Shown here one piece after another: positions 6,515 to 11,239 of a DNA stretch of 11,239 bases. A program made the translations under genes and the position numbers. The notes under the pieces are model-generated. The model did not search any database. It saw only the letters and a program-made list of their open reading frames with translations, and was not told the DNA's origin. The stretch comes from an uncultured Bacilli bacterium (lineage in GTDB: Bacteria; Bacillota_I; Bacilli_A; RF39; UBA660). The stretch spans positions 1 to 11,239 of the forward strand of contig CALVLG010000020.1 in NCBI GenBank assembly GCA_944336815.1, read 5' to 3'. The stretch's first letter is position 1. Each line of letters begins with the position of its first letter.

Positions 6515-7399
6515 ATGGAAGAATATATAAAAGATTTCCTGAATCAAAGGCCAGATGTTCTCGCAGCATACGGCTATGGTTCAGGTGTTTTTATCCAAAA
6601 AGGATATAAAGAAGAAGACAAAAGACAAATTGATTTAATATTAGTAGTAGATAATCAAAAAAAGTGGCATGAAGAAAATATAAGATTAAATAAAGATGAT
6701 TATTCCTTCTTTGGTCGTGAAGTTGTCAAAAACGCTTCACCTCGTTTTTTTAAAGGCAAAACAGGCGCTATTTATCTTAGTAATGTTTTTTTTAAAGACC
6801 ATGAAATCAAGTATGGAACAGTTGAAAAAGAGACTTTATTGAATGCTTTAAATACTTGGTCATCATATTATTTTCCTGGTAGATTTCAAAAACCTGTTTT
6901 ACCCATAAAAGTAAACGAAGAAATTGAAATAAGCCTTCAAAAAAACCGCTTCTATGGTTTACTAGTGTCAGCTTTACTAAGTGAAGCAAACTGTTCTCTT
7001 AAAGATTTATTCTTAACATTATGTTCATTATCCTACATTGGCGATATTAGAATGGCTTTTGCTGAAAACCCCAGAAAAGTCGAAAATATTGTTGATGGTA
7101 GTTTTGCAACCTTACAATATTTATATAAAGATGAATTAAAAGCAATTATTCAATATAAAAAAGAAATAGATAATACCAGTGATGTGACAAAATTTTTAAA
7201 AATGTTACCCACATCTTTACAAAGTGAGTTAACAACAACGGATAAAGAACTAGTTAAAACCGAAATAAAAACTTTTTTGGCTTGTAAAAACAAATGGGAA
7301 AGTTTAGATCAAACAATCCGTAGTTTTGAAACAAATGGGCCCAGTAAAAGTCTAAAATATGGCTTAGCCAAAATTAAAAAGCGTCTTAAAGGCAATTAA
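6515..7399 (+). CDS. tam41: Tam41/Mmp37-type phosphatidate cytidylyltransferase (CDP-DAG synthase)
   Basis: Tam41 makes CDP-diacylglycerol from phosphatidic acid and CTP on the matrix face of the mitochondrial inner membrane, feeding cardiolipin synthesis. It is unrelated to the integral-membrane CdsA of most bacteria. Matches follow the whole eukaryotic family: a nucleotidyltransferase core YGYGSGVFIQKGY (19-31) with acidic residues D40 and D46; WHEEN (51-55); the GAIYLSNVFF and IKYG segment (84-101); GRFQKPV (122-128); and SLSYIGDIRM (171-180) followed by ENPRKVENIV (184-193). There are no transmembrane helices or leader, so it should be a peripheral membrane enzyme. Length (294) is slightly below eukaryotic proteins, which carry targeting peptides. 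A GGGGG ribosome site lies at 6504-6508; the gap after ychF is 23 nt. Bacterial homologues exist in some Firmicutes. Family confident; activity inferred. Confidence 0.9.
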   Translation: MEEYIKDFLNQRPDVLAAYGYGSGVFIQKGYKEEDKRQIDLILVVDNQKKWHEENIRLNKDDYSFFGREVVKNASPRFFKGKTGAIYLSNVFFKDHEIKYGTVEKETLLNALNTWSSYYFPGRFQKPVLPIKVNEEIEISLQKNRFYGLLVSALLSEANCSLKDLFLTLCSLSYIGDIRMAFAENPRKVENIVDGSFATLQYLYKDELKAIIQYKKEIDNTSDVTKFLKMLPTSLQSELTTTDKELVKTEIKTFLACKNKWESLDQTIRSFETNGPSKSLKYGLAKIKKRLKGN

Positions 7400-7405
7400 G
7401 CTCAA

Positions 7406-7434
7406 TTTACAAGCATATAATATTATGATATACT
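7406..7434 (+). promoter_or_regulatory. Promoter of the BAX inhibitor-1 family gene
   Basis: TTTACA (7406-7411), exactly 17 bp, then TATACT (7429-7434) preceded by TGA (extended -10). This is one of the best promoter matches in the window. No clear terminator separates it from tam41, so some read-through from the large operon is possible. Confidence 0.75.
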
Positions 7435-7442
7435 TATCTTAG

Positions 7443-7450
7443 AAAGGAAG
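7443..7450 (+). promoter_or_regulatory. Ribosome binding site selecting a TTG start
   Basis: AAAGGAAG ends 7 nt before TTG at 7458. No in-frame ATG lies near it: the next in-frame Met (residue 13) falls inside the first membrane helix. The TTG is therefore the likely initiator. Confidence 0.7.
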
Positions 7451-7457
7451 ATAAAAT

Positions 7458-8105
7458 TTGCAAAATCAAATTCTCTCAAAAACATTTGGCTGGATGTTCA
7501 TTGGTCTTTTAGTAACCTTCTTAACTGGTTATGTTATAGCTAGTAATCCTAACATGTTATTTAACGTTATGAGTTCAACTGGCATCATTGTAATTGTTTT
7601 ACTAGAACTAGCTCTTGTTATCTTTTTATCAGCTAGAATTACCAAAATGAAACCAATAACAGCAAAAATAAGTTTCTTGCTATATTCATTTGTAAGTGGC
7701 TTAACATTTTCAAGCATTTTTATAATCTATGAAGTAAGTTCAATATTATTTGTTTTCTTAATAACATCGATTATATTTGCTGTCTTTGCTGTCATCGGTG
7801 CCGTTACAAAACTGGATTTGACAAAAATAGGAACGTATTTATTAATGGCCTTATTTGGTGTTATTCTCTGTACAATTGTAAATATTTTTCTTAACAGTGC
7901 TTCATTTGATTTATTCTTATCTATTGTCGTTGTTTTAATCTTTATTGGTTTAACCGCTTATGATGTGCAAAGAATATCCAAAATGGGTTCATTAAATATG
8001 TTGCCAGAAGATAACTTAGCCATTTATGGAGCTTTAGAATTATATTTAGATTACATTAACTTATTTTTACATCTTTTAAGCCTATTTGGTAGTAGAGATA
8101 ACTAA
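7458..8105 (+). CDS. BAX inhibitor-1 / YccA / YetJ family membrane protein
   Basis: A 215-residue protein with about seven hydrophobic helices, of the TMBIM/BI-1 family. The best-studied bacterial member, B. subtilis YetJ, is a pH-sensitive calcium leak channel; other bacterial members (YccA, YbhL) interact with FtsH or have unknown roles. Diagnostic features are the ARITKMKPITAK loop (59-70), LLYSFVSGLTFSSIF, TAYDVQRI (166-173) and the terminal helix ALELYLDYINLFLHLLSLFG (192-211). Asp169 and Asp198 sit where the paired proton-sensing aspartates of YetJ-type proteins lie (by motif, not alignment). Translation appears to start at TTG. It has its own promoter and a clear terminator, so it is monocistronic. 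The family is secure; channel activity is inferred. Confidence 0.92.
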   Translation: MQNQILSKTFGWMFIGLLVTFLTGYVIASNPNMLFNVMSSTGIIVIVLLELALVIFLSARITKMKPITAKISFLLYSFVSGLTFSSIFIIYEVSSILFVFLITSIIFAVFAVIGAVTKLDLTKIGTYLLMALFGVILCTIVNIFLNSASFDLFLSIVVVLIFIGLTAYDVQRISKMGSLNMLPEDNLAIYGALELYLDYINLFLHLLSLFGSRDN

Positions 8106-8131
8106 GAAGGAAAAAATATCCTTCTTTTTTT
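8104..8131 (+). terminator. Intrinsic terminator after the BI-1 family gene
   Basis: Stem AAGAAGGA (8104-8111) pairs with TCCTTCTT (8119-8126) around a 7-nt loop, followed by a T run. The left arm begins within the stop codon. Confidence 0.85.
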
Positions 8132-8132
8132 A

Positions 8133-8161
8133 TGGACGAACAATTAGCAATTTGCTAAAAT
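8133..8161 (+). promoter_or_regulatory. Promoter of the 8179 membrane-protein gene (TGGACG-17-TAAAAT, extended -10)
   Basis: TGGACG (8133-8138), a 17-bp spacer, then TAAAAT (8156-8161) preceded by TGC. It begins immediately after the upstream terminator's T run. Confidence 0.6.
8144..8158. promoter_or_regulatory. Perfect 15-bp palindrome in promoter spacer (candidate operator)
   Basis: TTAGCAA-T-TTGCTAA is a perfect 7-bp inverted repeat around a single central base. It covers the spacer and the first half of the -10 box, the position expected for a repressor site. No regulator is encoded nearby. Confidence 0.45.
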
Positions 8162-8178
8162 AATACTAGGTGGTAACA

Positions 8179-8901
8179 ATGATATATGTTTTAATGCTTT
8201 ATCATCTTTTGCTTTATACTGAAGCCTTTTTCTTATATCAAAAGAAAATGCGTCAAAGTTCTGTTTTACTTTTACTAATAAACACTTTATGTTGTCTTTT
8301 AAATGTTATTGAATGCTTTCCGCTCTTTTCTAATCGTGATGTTTCATCAGTTGTTTTTCTGCAACAAAAACTAACGGCCAATTTTTTCTTGACTTTTGTT
8401 TGGATTTTATTGAATTTACTTTTGTTATTTGTAACCTTGCGTATAATAAATAAAGCTAAACGAAAAGGCAAGCAAAACATATACTTGAAAATAGGTATTT
8501 ATTTAATTACCCTTTTACTTCTTTTGTTATTTACATGCGTAGTTTTTTCTAAAAATGCTGACGTTTTTCTATTTATATATATTTTAGGAACATTTTATAT
8601 TTTAGGTAAGACTTATCTTAAAAACCAAAAAAATTATCTTTTAGCAGCAAGTCTTCTTTTGTTAGTATTTACATGGTATTCATATTTTACTTATGAAGGT
8701 TCAGCTAGACTACAAATAGCTTTAAACGGTTATCCCAAACAAGCATATGAAACTGGTATGGAAGAACAACGTTACTATCGCGAAAAAAACATGCGCAAGT
8801 ATGTGCCAATTGAAACGGTTAAAATAAAAGATGGCGAGATGGGGATAATTGAAATAAAAAATTATTTTTTCATAAAATTTGGTACCTATAATGAATATTA
8901 A
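8179..8901 (+). CDS. Hypothetical six-helix membrane protein
   Basis: I do not recognise this 240-residue protein. Hydrophobic segments are visible at about 1-20, 28-47, 68-88, 102-123, 128-144 and 153-170, with lysine/arginine-rich loops (KKMR, NKAKRKGKQ) near 22-25 and 91-99. These loops point to cytoplasmic loops after helices 1 and 3, giving an N-out first helix. A soluble, charged, tyrosine-rich tail follows (171-240), including ARLQIALNGYPKQAYETGME, which reads like a conserved motif. The start is the ATG at 8179, with AGGTGG (8168-8173) five bases before it; the GTG at 8170 lies inside that ribosome site and is rejected. It is monocistronic, with its own promoter overlapped by a palindrome, followed by a weak terminator. 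Function unknown. Confidence 0.78.
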   Translation: MIYVLMLYHLLLYTEAFFLYQKKMRQSSVLLLLINTLCCLLNVIECFPLFSNRDVSSVVFLQQKLTANFFLTFVWILLNLLLLFVTLRIINKAKRKGKQNIYLKIGIYLITLLLLLLFTCVVFSKNADVFLFIYILGTFYILGKTYLKNQKNYLLAASLLLLVFTWYSYFTYEGSARLQIALNGYPKQAYETGMEEQRYYREKNMRKYVPIETVKIKDGEMGIIEIKNYFFIKFGTYNEY

Positions 8902-8905
8902 AATT

Positions 8906-8930
8906 TGCAAGCAAACGTTTGCATTTTTTT
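8906..8930 (+). terminator. Weak hairpin plus T run after the membrane-protein gene
   Basis: TGCAA (8906-8910) pairs with TTGCA (8919-8923), loop 8 nt, followed by seven Ts (8924-8930). The short stem makes it a weak terminator. The same bases form a palindrome overlapping the next promoter's -35, so the hairpin may be incidental. Confidence 0.45.
8911..8922. promoter_or_regulatory. Perfect 12-bp palindrome over the -35 (LacI/PurR-like operator candidate)
   Basis: GCAAACGTTTGC is a perfect palindrome with a central CG, the core shape of LacI-family operators; the E. coli PurR consensus has the same core, and Gram-positive cre sites are similar. Its right half is part of the -35 at 8919-8924, so binding there would block the radical-SAM gene promoter. 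Confidence 0.5.
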
Positions 8931-8947
8931 AATAAAATCGTTATAAT
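8919..8947 (+). promoter_or_regulatory. Promoter of the radical-SAM gene (TTGCAT-17-TATAAT)
   Basis: TTGCAT (8919-8924), a 17-bp spacer and a consensus TATAAT (8942-8947). The predicted start is about 20 nt before the ATG. The -35 shares bases with the palindrome at 8911-8922. Confidence 0.75.
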
Positions 8948-8975
8948 TAGTACAGAAGCCTAAGGGGGAATGGGT

Positions 8976-9869
8976 ATGGAAGTAATAAAAACCAAGACAA
9001 TTATGACAAAAGCCGATCAAGGTAATCGTTGGTTTGGTATCGACTATCACATGAATTTATATAAAGGTTGTCCAATGGGCTGCATTTACTGTGATTCCCG
9101 CTGTGAATCTTATCACATTGATAATTTTGATGAAGTAAGAATTAAAGAAAATGCTTTAGAAATATTAGAAGAAGAATTAAAAAGCAAAAATTTAAAAGGC
9201 GTTGTTTCTTTTGGCTCATTATCAGATCCCTATAACCCCGAAGAAGAACACCTTAAATTAACAAGAAAAGCCTTAGAATTGATTTTAAAATATGGCTTTG
9301 GTGTTTCTATTGATACCAAAAGTGATTTGATTTTACGGGACTTAGATCTTTTAACAGAAATCAACAAAAAAAATAGTGTAATTATTAAAATATCAATTAC
9401 AACTTATGATAATGAACTTGCTAAAAAAATCGAACCAAATGTTATCTCTTCAACTAAACGATTTGCCGTCCTTAAAAAATTACGTGAAAATGGCATCTTT
9501 GCCGGTGTTTTAATGACTCCCGTTTTACCTTTTTTAACTGATACAGAAGATAACATTTTAAATATGATTGTCAAAAGTAAAGAAGCTGATGCTCGTTTTA
9601 TATACACGAGATTAAACATGACCTTAAAAACTAATCAAAGAGATTATTACTACCAAGCCCTAGATATTTTATATCCTGGTTTAAAAGAAGACTACATGGC
9701 AGTATATGGCAAAAAAAATATTTGTAGCTCCCTTCAATTTCGGCATCTAATGGAATTGTTTTTAAAAAAATGCAGTGAGAACAACATCTTAACCGATATG
9801 GATGCTATTATTGAAGAATATAAAAAAGAAATTCCCCAAAATGAACAAATGAGTTTATTTGAAATCTAA
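8976..9869 (+). CDS. Radical-SAM protein, spore photoproduct lyase (SplB/Rv2578c-like) family
   Basis: A 297-residue radical-SAM enzyme. The cluster motif C32-x3-C36-x2-C39 lies in KGCPMGCIYCDSRCESY, typical of the SPL-like branch; the founder repairs the UV thymine dimer of spores. Other conserved stretches are SFGSLSDPYNPEE, the FGVSIDTKSDLILRD segment, and ISITTYDNELAKKIEPN followed by RFAVLKKLRENGIFAGVLMTP. Compared with true SplB (about 340 residues) it is shorter, and I cannot locate an equivalent of SplB's catalytic Cys141, so true dimer repair is uncertain. The last residues, QMSLF (291-295) before Glu-Ile, match the sliding-clamp-binding consensus Qx(S/D)LF. The start is the ATG at 8976, about seven bases after AAGGGGG (8962-8968); the ATG at 8970 is too close. 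Followed by a strong terminator. Fold certain, substrate unknown. Confidence 0.9.
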   Translation: MEVIKTKTIMTKADQGNRWFGIDYHMNLYKGCPMGCIYCDSRCESYHIDNFDEVRIKENALEILEEELKSKNLKGVVSFGSLSDPYNPEEEHLKLTRKALELILKYGFGVSIDTKSDLILRDLDLLTEINKKNSVIIKISITTYDNELAKKIEPNVISSTKRFAVLKKLRENGIFAGVLMTPVLPFLTDTEDNILNMIVKSKEADARFIYTRLNMTLKTNQRDYYYQALDILYPGLKEDYMAVYGKKNICSSLQFRHLMELFLKKCSENNILTDMDAIIEEYKKEIPQNEQMSLFEI

Positions 9870-9901
9870 AATATACGAAAAAGTATATTTTTTTTCTTTT
9901 T
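9868..9901 (+). terminator. Intrinsic terminator after the radical-SAM gene
   Basis: AAAATATAC (9868-9876) pairs perfectly with GTATATTTT (9883-9891) around a 6-nt loop GAAAAA, followed by a long T-rich run. The left arm overlaps the stop codon. Confidence 0.85.
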
Positions 9902-9911
9902 TGCCATAATA
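9883..9911 (+). promoter_or_regulatory. Candidate promoter of the coat-gene pair (possible sporulation sigma type)
   Basis: CATAATA (9905-9911) fits the sporulation-sigma -10 core CATANTA, and GTATATTT (9883-9890) 17 bp upstream of it resembles a sigma-E/G-type -35. Alternatively TGC before CATAAT makes it a vegetative extended -10 promoter with a poor -35. The -35 region coincides with the preceding terminator arm. Confidence 0.35.
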
Positions 9912-9927
9912 AAAACAGGTGATAAAA

Positions 9928-10110
9928 ATGAGTGAAAAAGAATTATTATATGTAGAAGACACATTAAGTCATTTAGAATATTTAAAACGACATTTATGTT
10001 TAAACAAAGAATGTATAACAGATAATAAAGAAATAGAGATGCTAAAAAAAATTGAAAAAAAAATAAATGGAATATATAAAAACTTTTATCATACTTTGAA
10101 AGGAGAATAA
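9928..10110 (+). CDS. Small spore-coat-like protein (CotF-partner type)
   Basis: A 60-residue, highly helical protein. KELLYVEDTLSHLEYLKRHL (4-23) followed by a KIEKKINGIYKNFYHTL helix resembles the small CotF-associated proteins that in Clostridia and Bacilli are encoded just before a Coat F domain protein (ELLYxEDxLxHE..., ending with a phenylalanine/tyrosine-containing helix). This is recognition from memory, not alignment. It has two cysteines (24, 29). The start is the ATG at 9928, five bases after AGGTGA (9917-9922); a GTG at 9919 overlaps that site. It ends 2 nt before the next gene, so the two are certainly co-transcribed. Its role is presumably in the spore coat or a related ferritin-like helical bundle. 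Confidence 0.7.
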   Translation: MSEKELLYVEDTLSHLEYLKRHLCLNKECITDNKEIEMLKKIEKKINGIYKNFYHTLKGE

Positions 10111-10112
10111 TC

Positions 10113-10370
10113 ATGGATAACAAAACAATGTTAGAAGGTATCCTTTGGGATTTAAAAGGAATGGCTGATTTACTATTACATGGCTCAATCGAAGCTAAAA
10201 CACTGGAAATCCATGATACCTTTAAAAGATCATTAACAGAAATATTAACTTTACAAAACGACTTATACACATTAATGAGTGAGAAAGGAATGTATACAAC
10301 AAGTAATGTTTCAGAAACTAAAATAACTAAAACAAAAGCTAAATTTATGGCTGATTTAGAAAGCGAATAA
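10113..10370 (+). CDS. Spore coat protein, Coat F domain (CotF-like)
   Basis: An 85-residue helical protein with the Coat F domain pattern: an N-terminal helix KTMLEGILWDLKGMADLLLH (4-23), then EIHDTFKRSLTEILTLQNDLYTLM, then SEKGMYTTSNVSETKITKTK (56-75). The last part is the SxKGxYxxxxAxxxKIxxxK ending typical of Coat F proteins. B. subtilis CotF is an inner coat component; many short paralogues occur in endospore formers. Several conserved tyrosines and the usual proline of the YxP segment are replaced, so it is somewhat diverged. AAAGGAG (10099-10105) precedes the ATG by 7 nt, and the stop codon lies inside the terminator hairpin. Together with the preceding gene it suggests that the host forms spores or keeps a remnant of the programme. 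Confidence 0.78.
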   Translation: MDNKTMLEGILWDLKGMADLLLHGSIEAKTLEIHDTFKRSLTEILTLQNDLYTLMSEKGMYTTSNVSETKITKTKAKFMADLESE

Positions 10371-10384
10371 AGCGCTTTTTTTAA
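10360..10384 (+). terminator. Intrinsic terminator after the coat-gene pair
   Basis: AAAGCG (10360-10365) pairs with CGCTTT (10373-10378) around a 7-nt loop containing the stop codon, followed by a T run. Confidence 0.8.
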
Positions 10385-10401
10385 CATTTCCTTGAAAAAT
10401 A

Positions 10402-10430
10402 TAGTATTTTCTAAAACTTTTTGCTATAAT
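10402..10430 (+). promoter_or_regulatory. Promoter of the thioredoxin-like gene (extended -10 TGCTATAAT)
   Basis: A consensus TATAAT (10425-10430) directly after TGC makes a strong extended -10. The -35 at the correct distance (TAGTAT, 10402-10407) is poor, which extended -10 promoters tolerate. Confidence 0.65.
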
Positions 10431-10450
10431 ATCCCAAGGGAGTGAAGTAT

Positions 10451-11152
10451 ATGAAAAAAAATAAAGGGTTAATCTTTCTTGCATCTTTATTAACAATTTT
10501 CTTTGTTGGAATAGCAAATGCTGAAGCTAAAACCGTTAATGTCTATTTCTTTAACATGAATGGTTGTTCACATTGTGCTGAAGCTAAAGAATTCTTTGCT
10601 GAATTAGAAGCAGATGAAGAATACAAAGACATGTTTGCTGTTCAAAGTTTTGAAGTATCAACTTCAAGAGAAAATTCTGATTTAATGGATGAAGCAGCCG
10701 AAATTATGGGCGATGACAATAAAGGCGCTGTTCCATATATAATCGTTGGTGATGAATCATTCATCGGTTACTCAGATTCTGTTGGCAAATCAATTAAAGA
10801 AGAAATCAAAGAAACTTATGAAGACGATGACTTTGTTGATCCATTAGCTGAACTTATTATGAGTGGCCCAACTAAAAGTAACGATGGCATTATCATCTTA
10901 GCTATTTTAGGTGGTGTCGTTGTTATCGTTGGTCTTGCTTTATATTTTGCTAGAAAAGATACAACAAAATTAGAAAAATCTATTGCTTTAGAAGAAAAGA
11001 AAGAAGAAGCCCAAAAAGAAGAAGTTGTAGAAGAAGTTAAAACAGCTAAGAAAACAACAACGAAAAAGAAAACGACAAAAAAAAGTCCAGCAACTAAAAA
11101 GACTGGCACAACCAAAAAAACCACAACTAAAAAGAAAACAACAAAAAAATAA
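10451..11152 (+). CDS. Membrane-anchored extracytoplasmic thioredoxin-like protein with Lys/Thr-rich tail
   Basis: A 233-residue protein with four parts. A signal peptide (1-24: KKNK start, hydrophobic core, ANA cleavage-like end) leads to a thioredoxin-like domain (about 27-135) with the redox motif G38-C39-S-H-C42 in VYFFNMNGCSHCAEAKEFF and a cis-Pro-type GAVPYIIVGDE (92-102). A transmembrane helix follows (about 147-166). The cytoplasmic tail starts as a charged Glu/Lys coiled region (171-196) and ends in 37 residues of almost only Lys and Thr (197-233), including an exact 12-residue repeat KKTTTKKKTTKK at 200-211 and 222-233. The domain should face outside and may act as a disulfide or thiol oxidoreductase; the partner is unknown. 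The start is the ATG at 10451, eight bases after GGGAG (10438-10442); the GTG at 10442 overlaps that site. No lipobox. Monocistronic. Confidence 0.85.
   Translation: MKKNKGLIFLASLLTIFFVGIANAEAKTVNVYFFNMNGCSHCAEAKEFFAELEADEEYKDMFAVQSFEVSTSRENSDLMDEAAEIMGDDNKGAVPYIIVGDESFIGYSDSVGKSIKEEIKETYEDDDFVDPLAELIMSGPTKSNDGIIILAILGGVVVIVGLALYFARKDTTKLEKSIALEEKKEEAQKEEVVEEVKTAKKTTTKKKTTKKSPATKKTGTTKKTTTKKKTTKK
11048..11149 (+). repeat. Two 36-nt repeat units encoding KKTTTKKKTTKK
   Basis: Copies at 11048-11083 and 11114-11149, 66 nt apart. They differ at four positions, all third-codon and synonymous, so the protein repeat is identical while the DNA has drifted. Confidence 0.85.
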
Positions 11153-11190
11153 AAGACCAAAAATGAAGTCACTGAAAAAGTAATGAAATA

Positions 11191-11234
11191 AAAAAATGAT
11201 ATTTAGAATCTATTTCTATTTATCATTTTTTTAT
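11191..11234 (+). terminator. Terminator after the thioredoxin-like gene
   Basis: A long hairpin: AAAAAATGATA (11191-11201) pairs with TATCATTTTTT (11221-11231), a 2x2 T-T internal loop, then TAGAA (11204-11208) with TTCTA (11214-11218). It ends in a T run. The A-rich left side could also serve a gene beyond the window on the other strand. Confidence 0.75.
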
Positions 11235-11239
11235 TTAAA

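Noticed and set aside
8911..8922. SOS box (LexA) at the radical-SAM promoter
   Set aside because: Bacillus-type LexA boxes have GAAC and GTTC separated by four bases; here the half-sites abut with a central CG, which fits LacI-type operators better.
8970..8975. Upstream ATG for the radical-SAM gene
   Set aside because: It is only one base from the AAGGGGG ribosome site, too close for initiation; the ATG at 8976 has normal spacing.
9866..10387. 173-codon open frame on the minus strand
   Set aside because: It runs antisense across both coat-like genes, has no ribosome site, and its hydrophobic product is what results from reading lysine/glutamate-rich genes backwards; the + strand genes have ribosome sites and family similarity.
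10816..11172. 118-codon minus-strand frame rich in Val/Phe
   Set aside because: It is the mirror of the Lys/Thr tail codons of the thioredoxin-like gene; no start signals.

Overview
The window reads as chromosomal DNA from a low-GC member of the Bacillota, probably an uncultured gut-type lineage of class Bacilli (RF39/Erysipelotrichia-like; the rank is inference). Reasons: very AT-rich sequence, strong AGGAGG-type ribosome sites, a Firmicutes parA-parB / mscS / DUF951 / ychF neighbourhood, a CotF-type spore-coat gene pair, and the standard code (tryptophan is TGG throughout, with no in-frame TGA inside the conserved genes). All 15 genes are on the + strand and tightly packed. No RNA gene, insertion sequence, integrase, CRISPR array or gene-free stretch over 300 bases was found. 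ParAB and YchF genes often lie near the replication origin in this phylum, so an origin-proximal position is plausible.

Layout. (1) 1-580: 3' end of ftsH, with a Rho_N/SAP-like tail, then a terminator. (2) 581-1131: an unrecognised 130-residue protein behind a promoter full of inverted repeats. (3) 1198-7399: a probable seven-gene operon from one promoter at 1139-1167: parA, parB, MscS channel, DUF951 protein, AbgT-family transporter, ychF, and a Tam41-type CDP-diacylglycerol synthase. Genes overlap or are separated by no more than 23 nt, with no terminator inside. (4) 7406-8131: a BAX inhibitor-1 family membrane protein with a TTG start, its own promoter and terminator. (5) 8133-8901: an unrecognised six-helix membrane protein with a palindrome in its promoter. 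(6) 8904-9901: a radical-SAM protein of the spore photoproduct lyase family, ending in a sliding-clamp-binding-like pentapeptide; its -35 overlaps a perfect 12-bp palindrome. (7) 9905-10384: two small spore-coat-like genes. (8) 10425-11234: a membrane-anchored, externally facing thioredoxin-like protein with a Lys/Thr-rich cytoplasmic tail, then a terminator.

How they fit together: the large operon joins chromosome segregation (ParAB) with membrane and translation upkeep (MscS, AbgT transporter, YchF, CDP-DAG synthesis). The remaining genes are single or paired units with their own promoters, most of extended -10 type (TGn before the -10), separated by small hairpin-plus-T-run terminators. 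No complete new defence or mobile system is visible. The strongest leads are the clamp-binding-like motif on the radical-SAM protein, the Lys/Thr tail on the thioredoxin-like protein, the Tam41 enzyme in a bacterial par operon, the FtsH tail domain, and a set of TTTGC/GCAAA inverted repeats sitting on three promoters.
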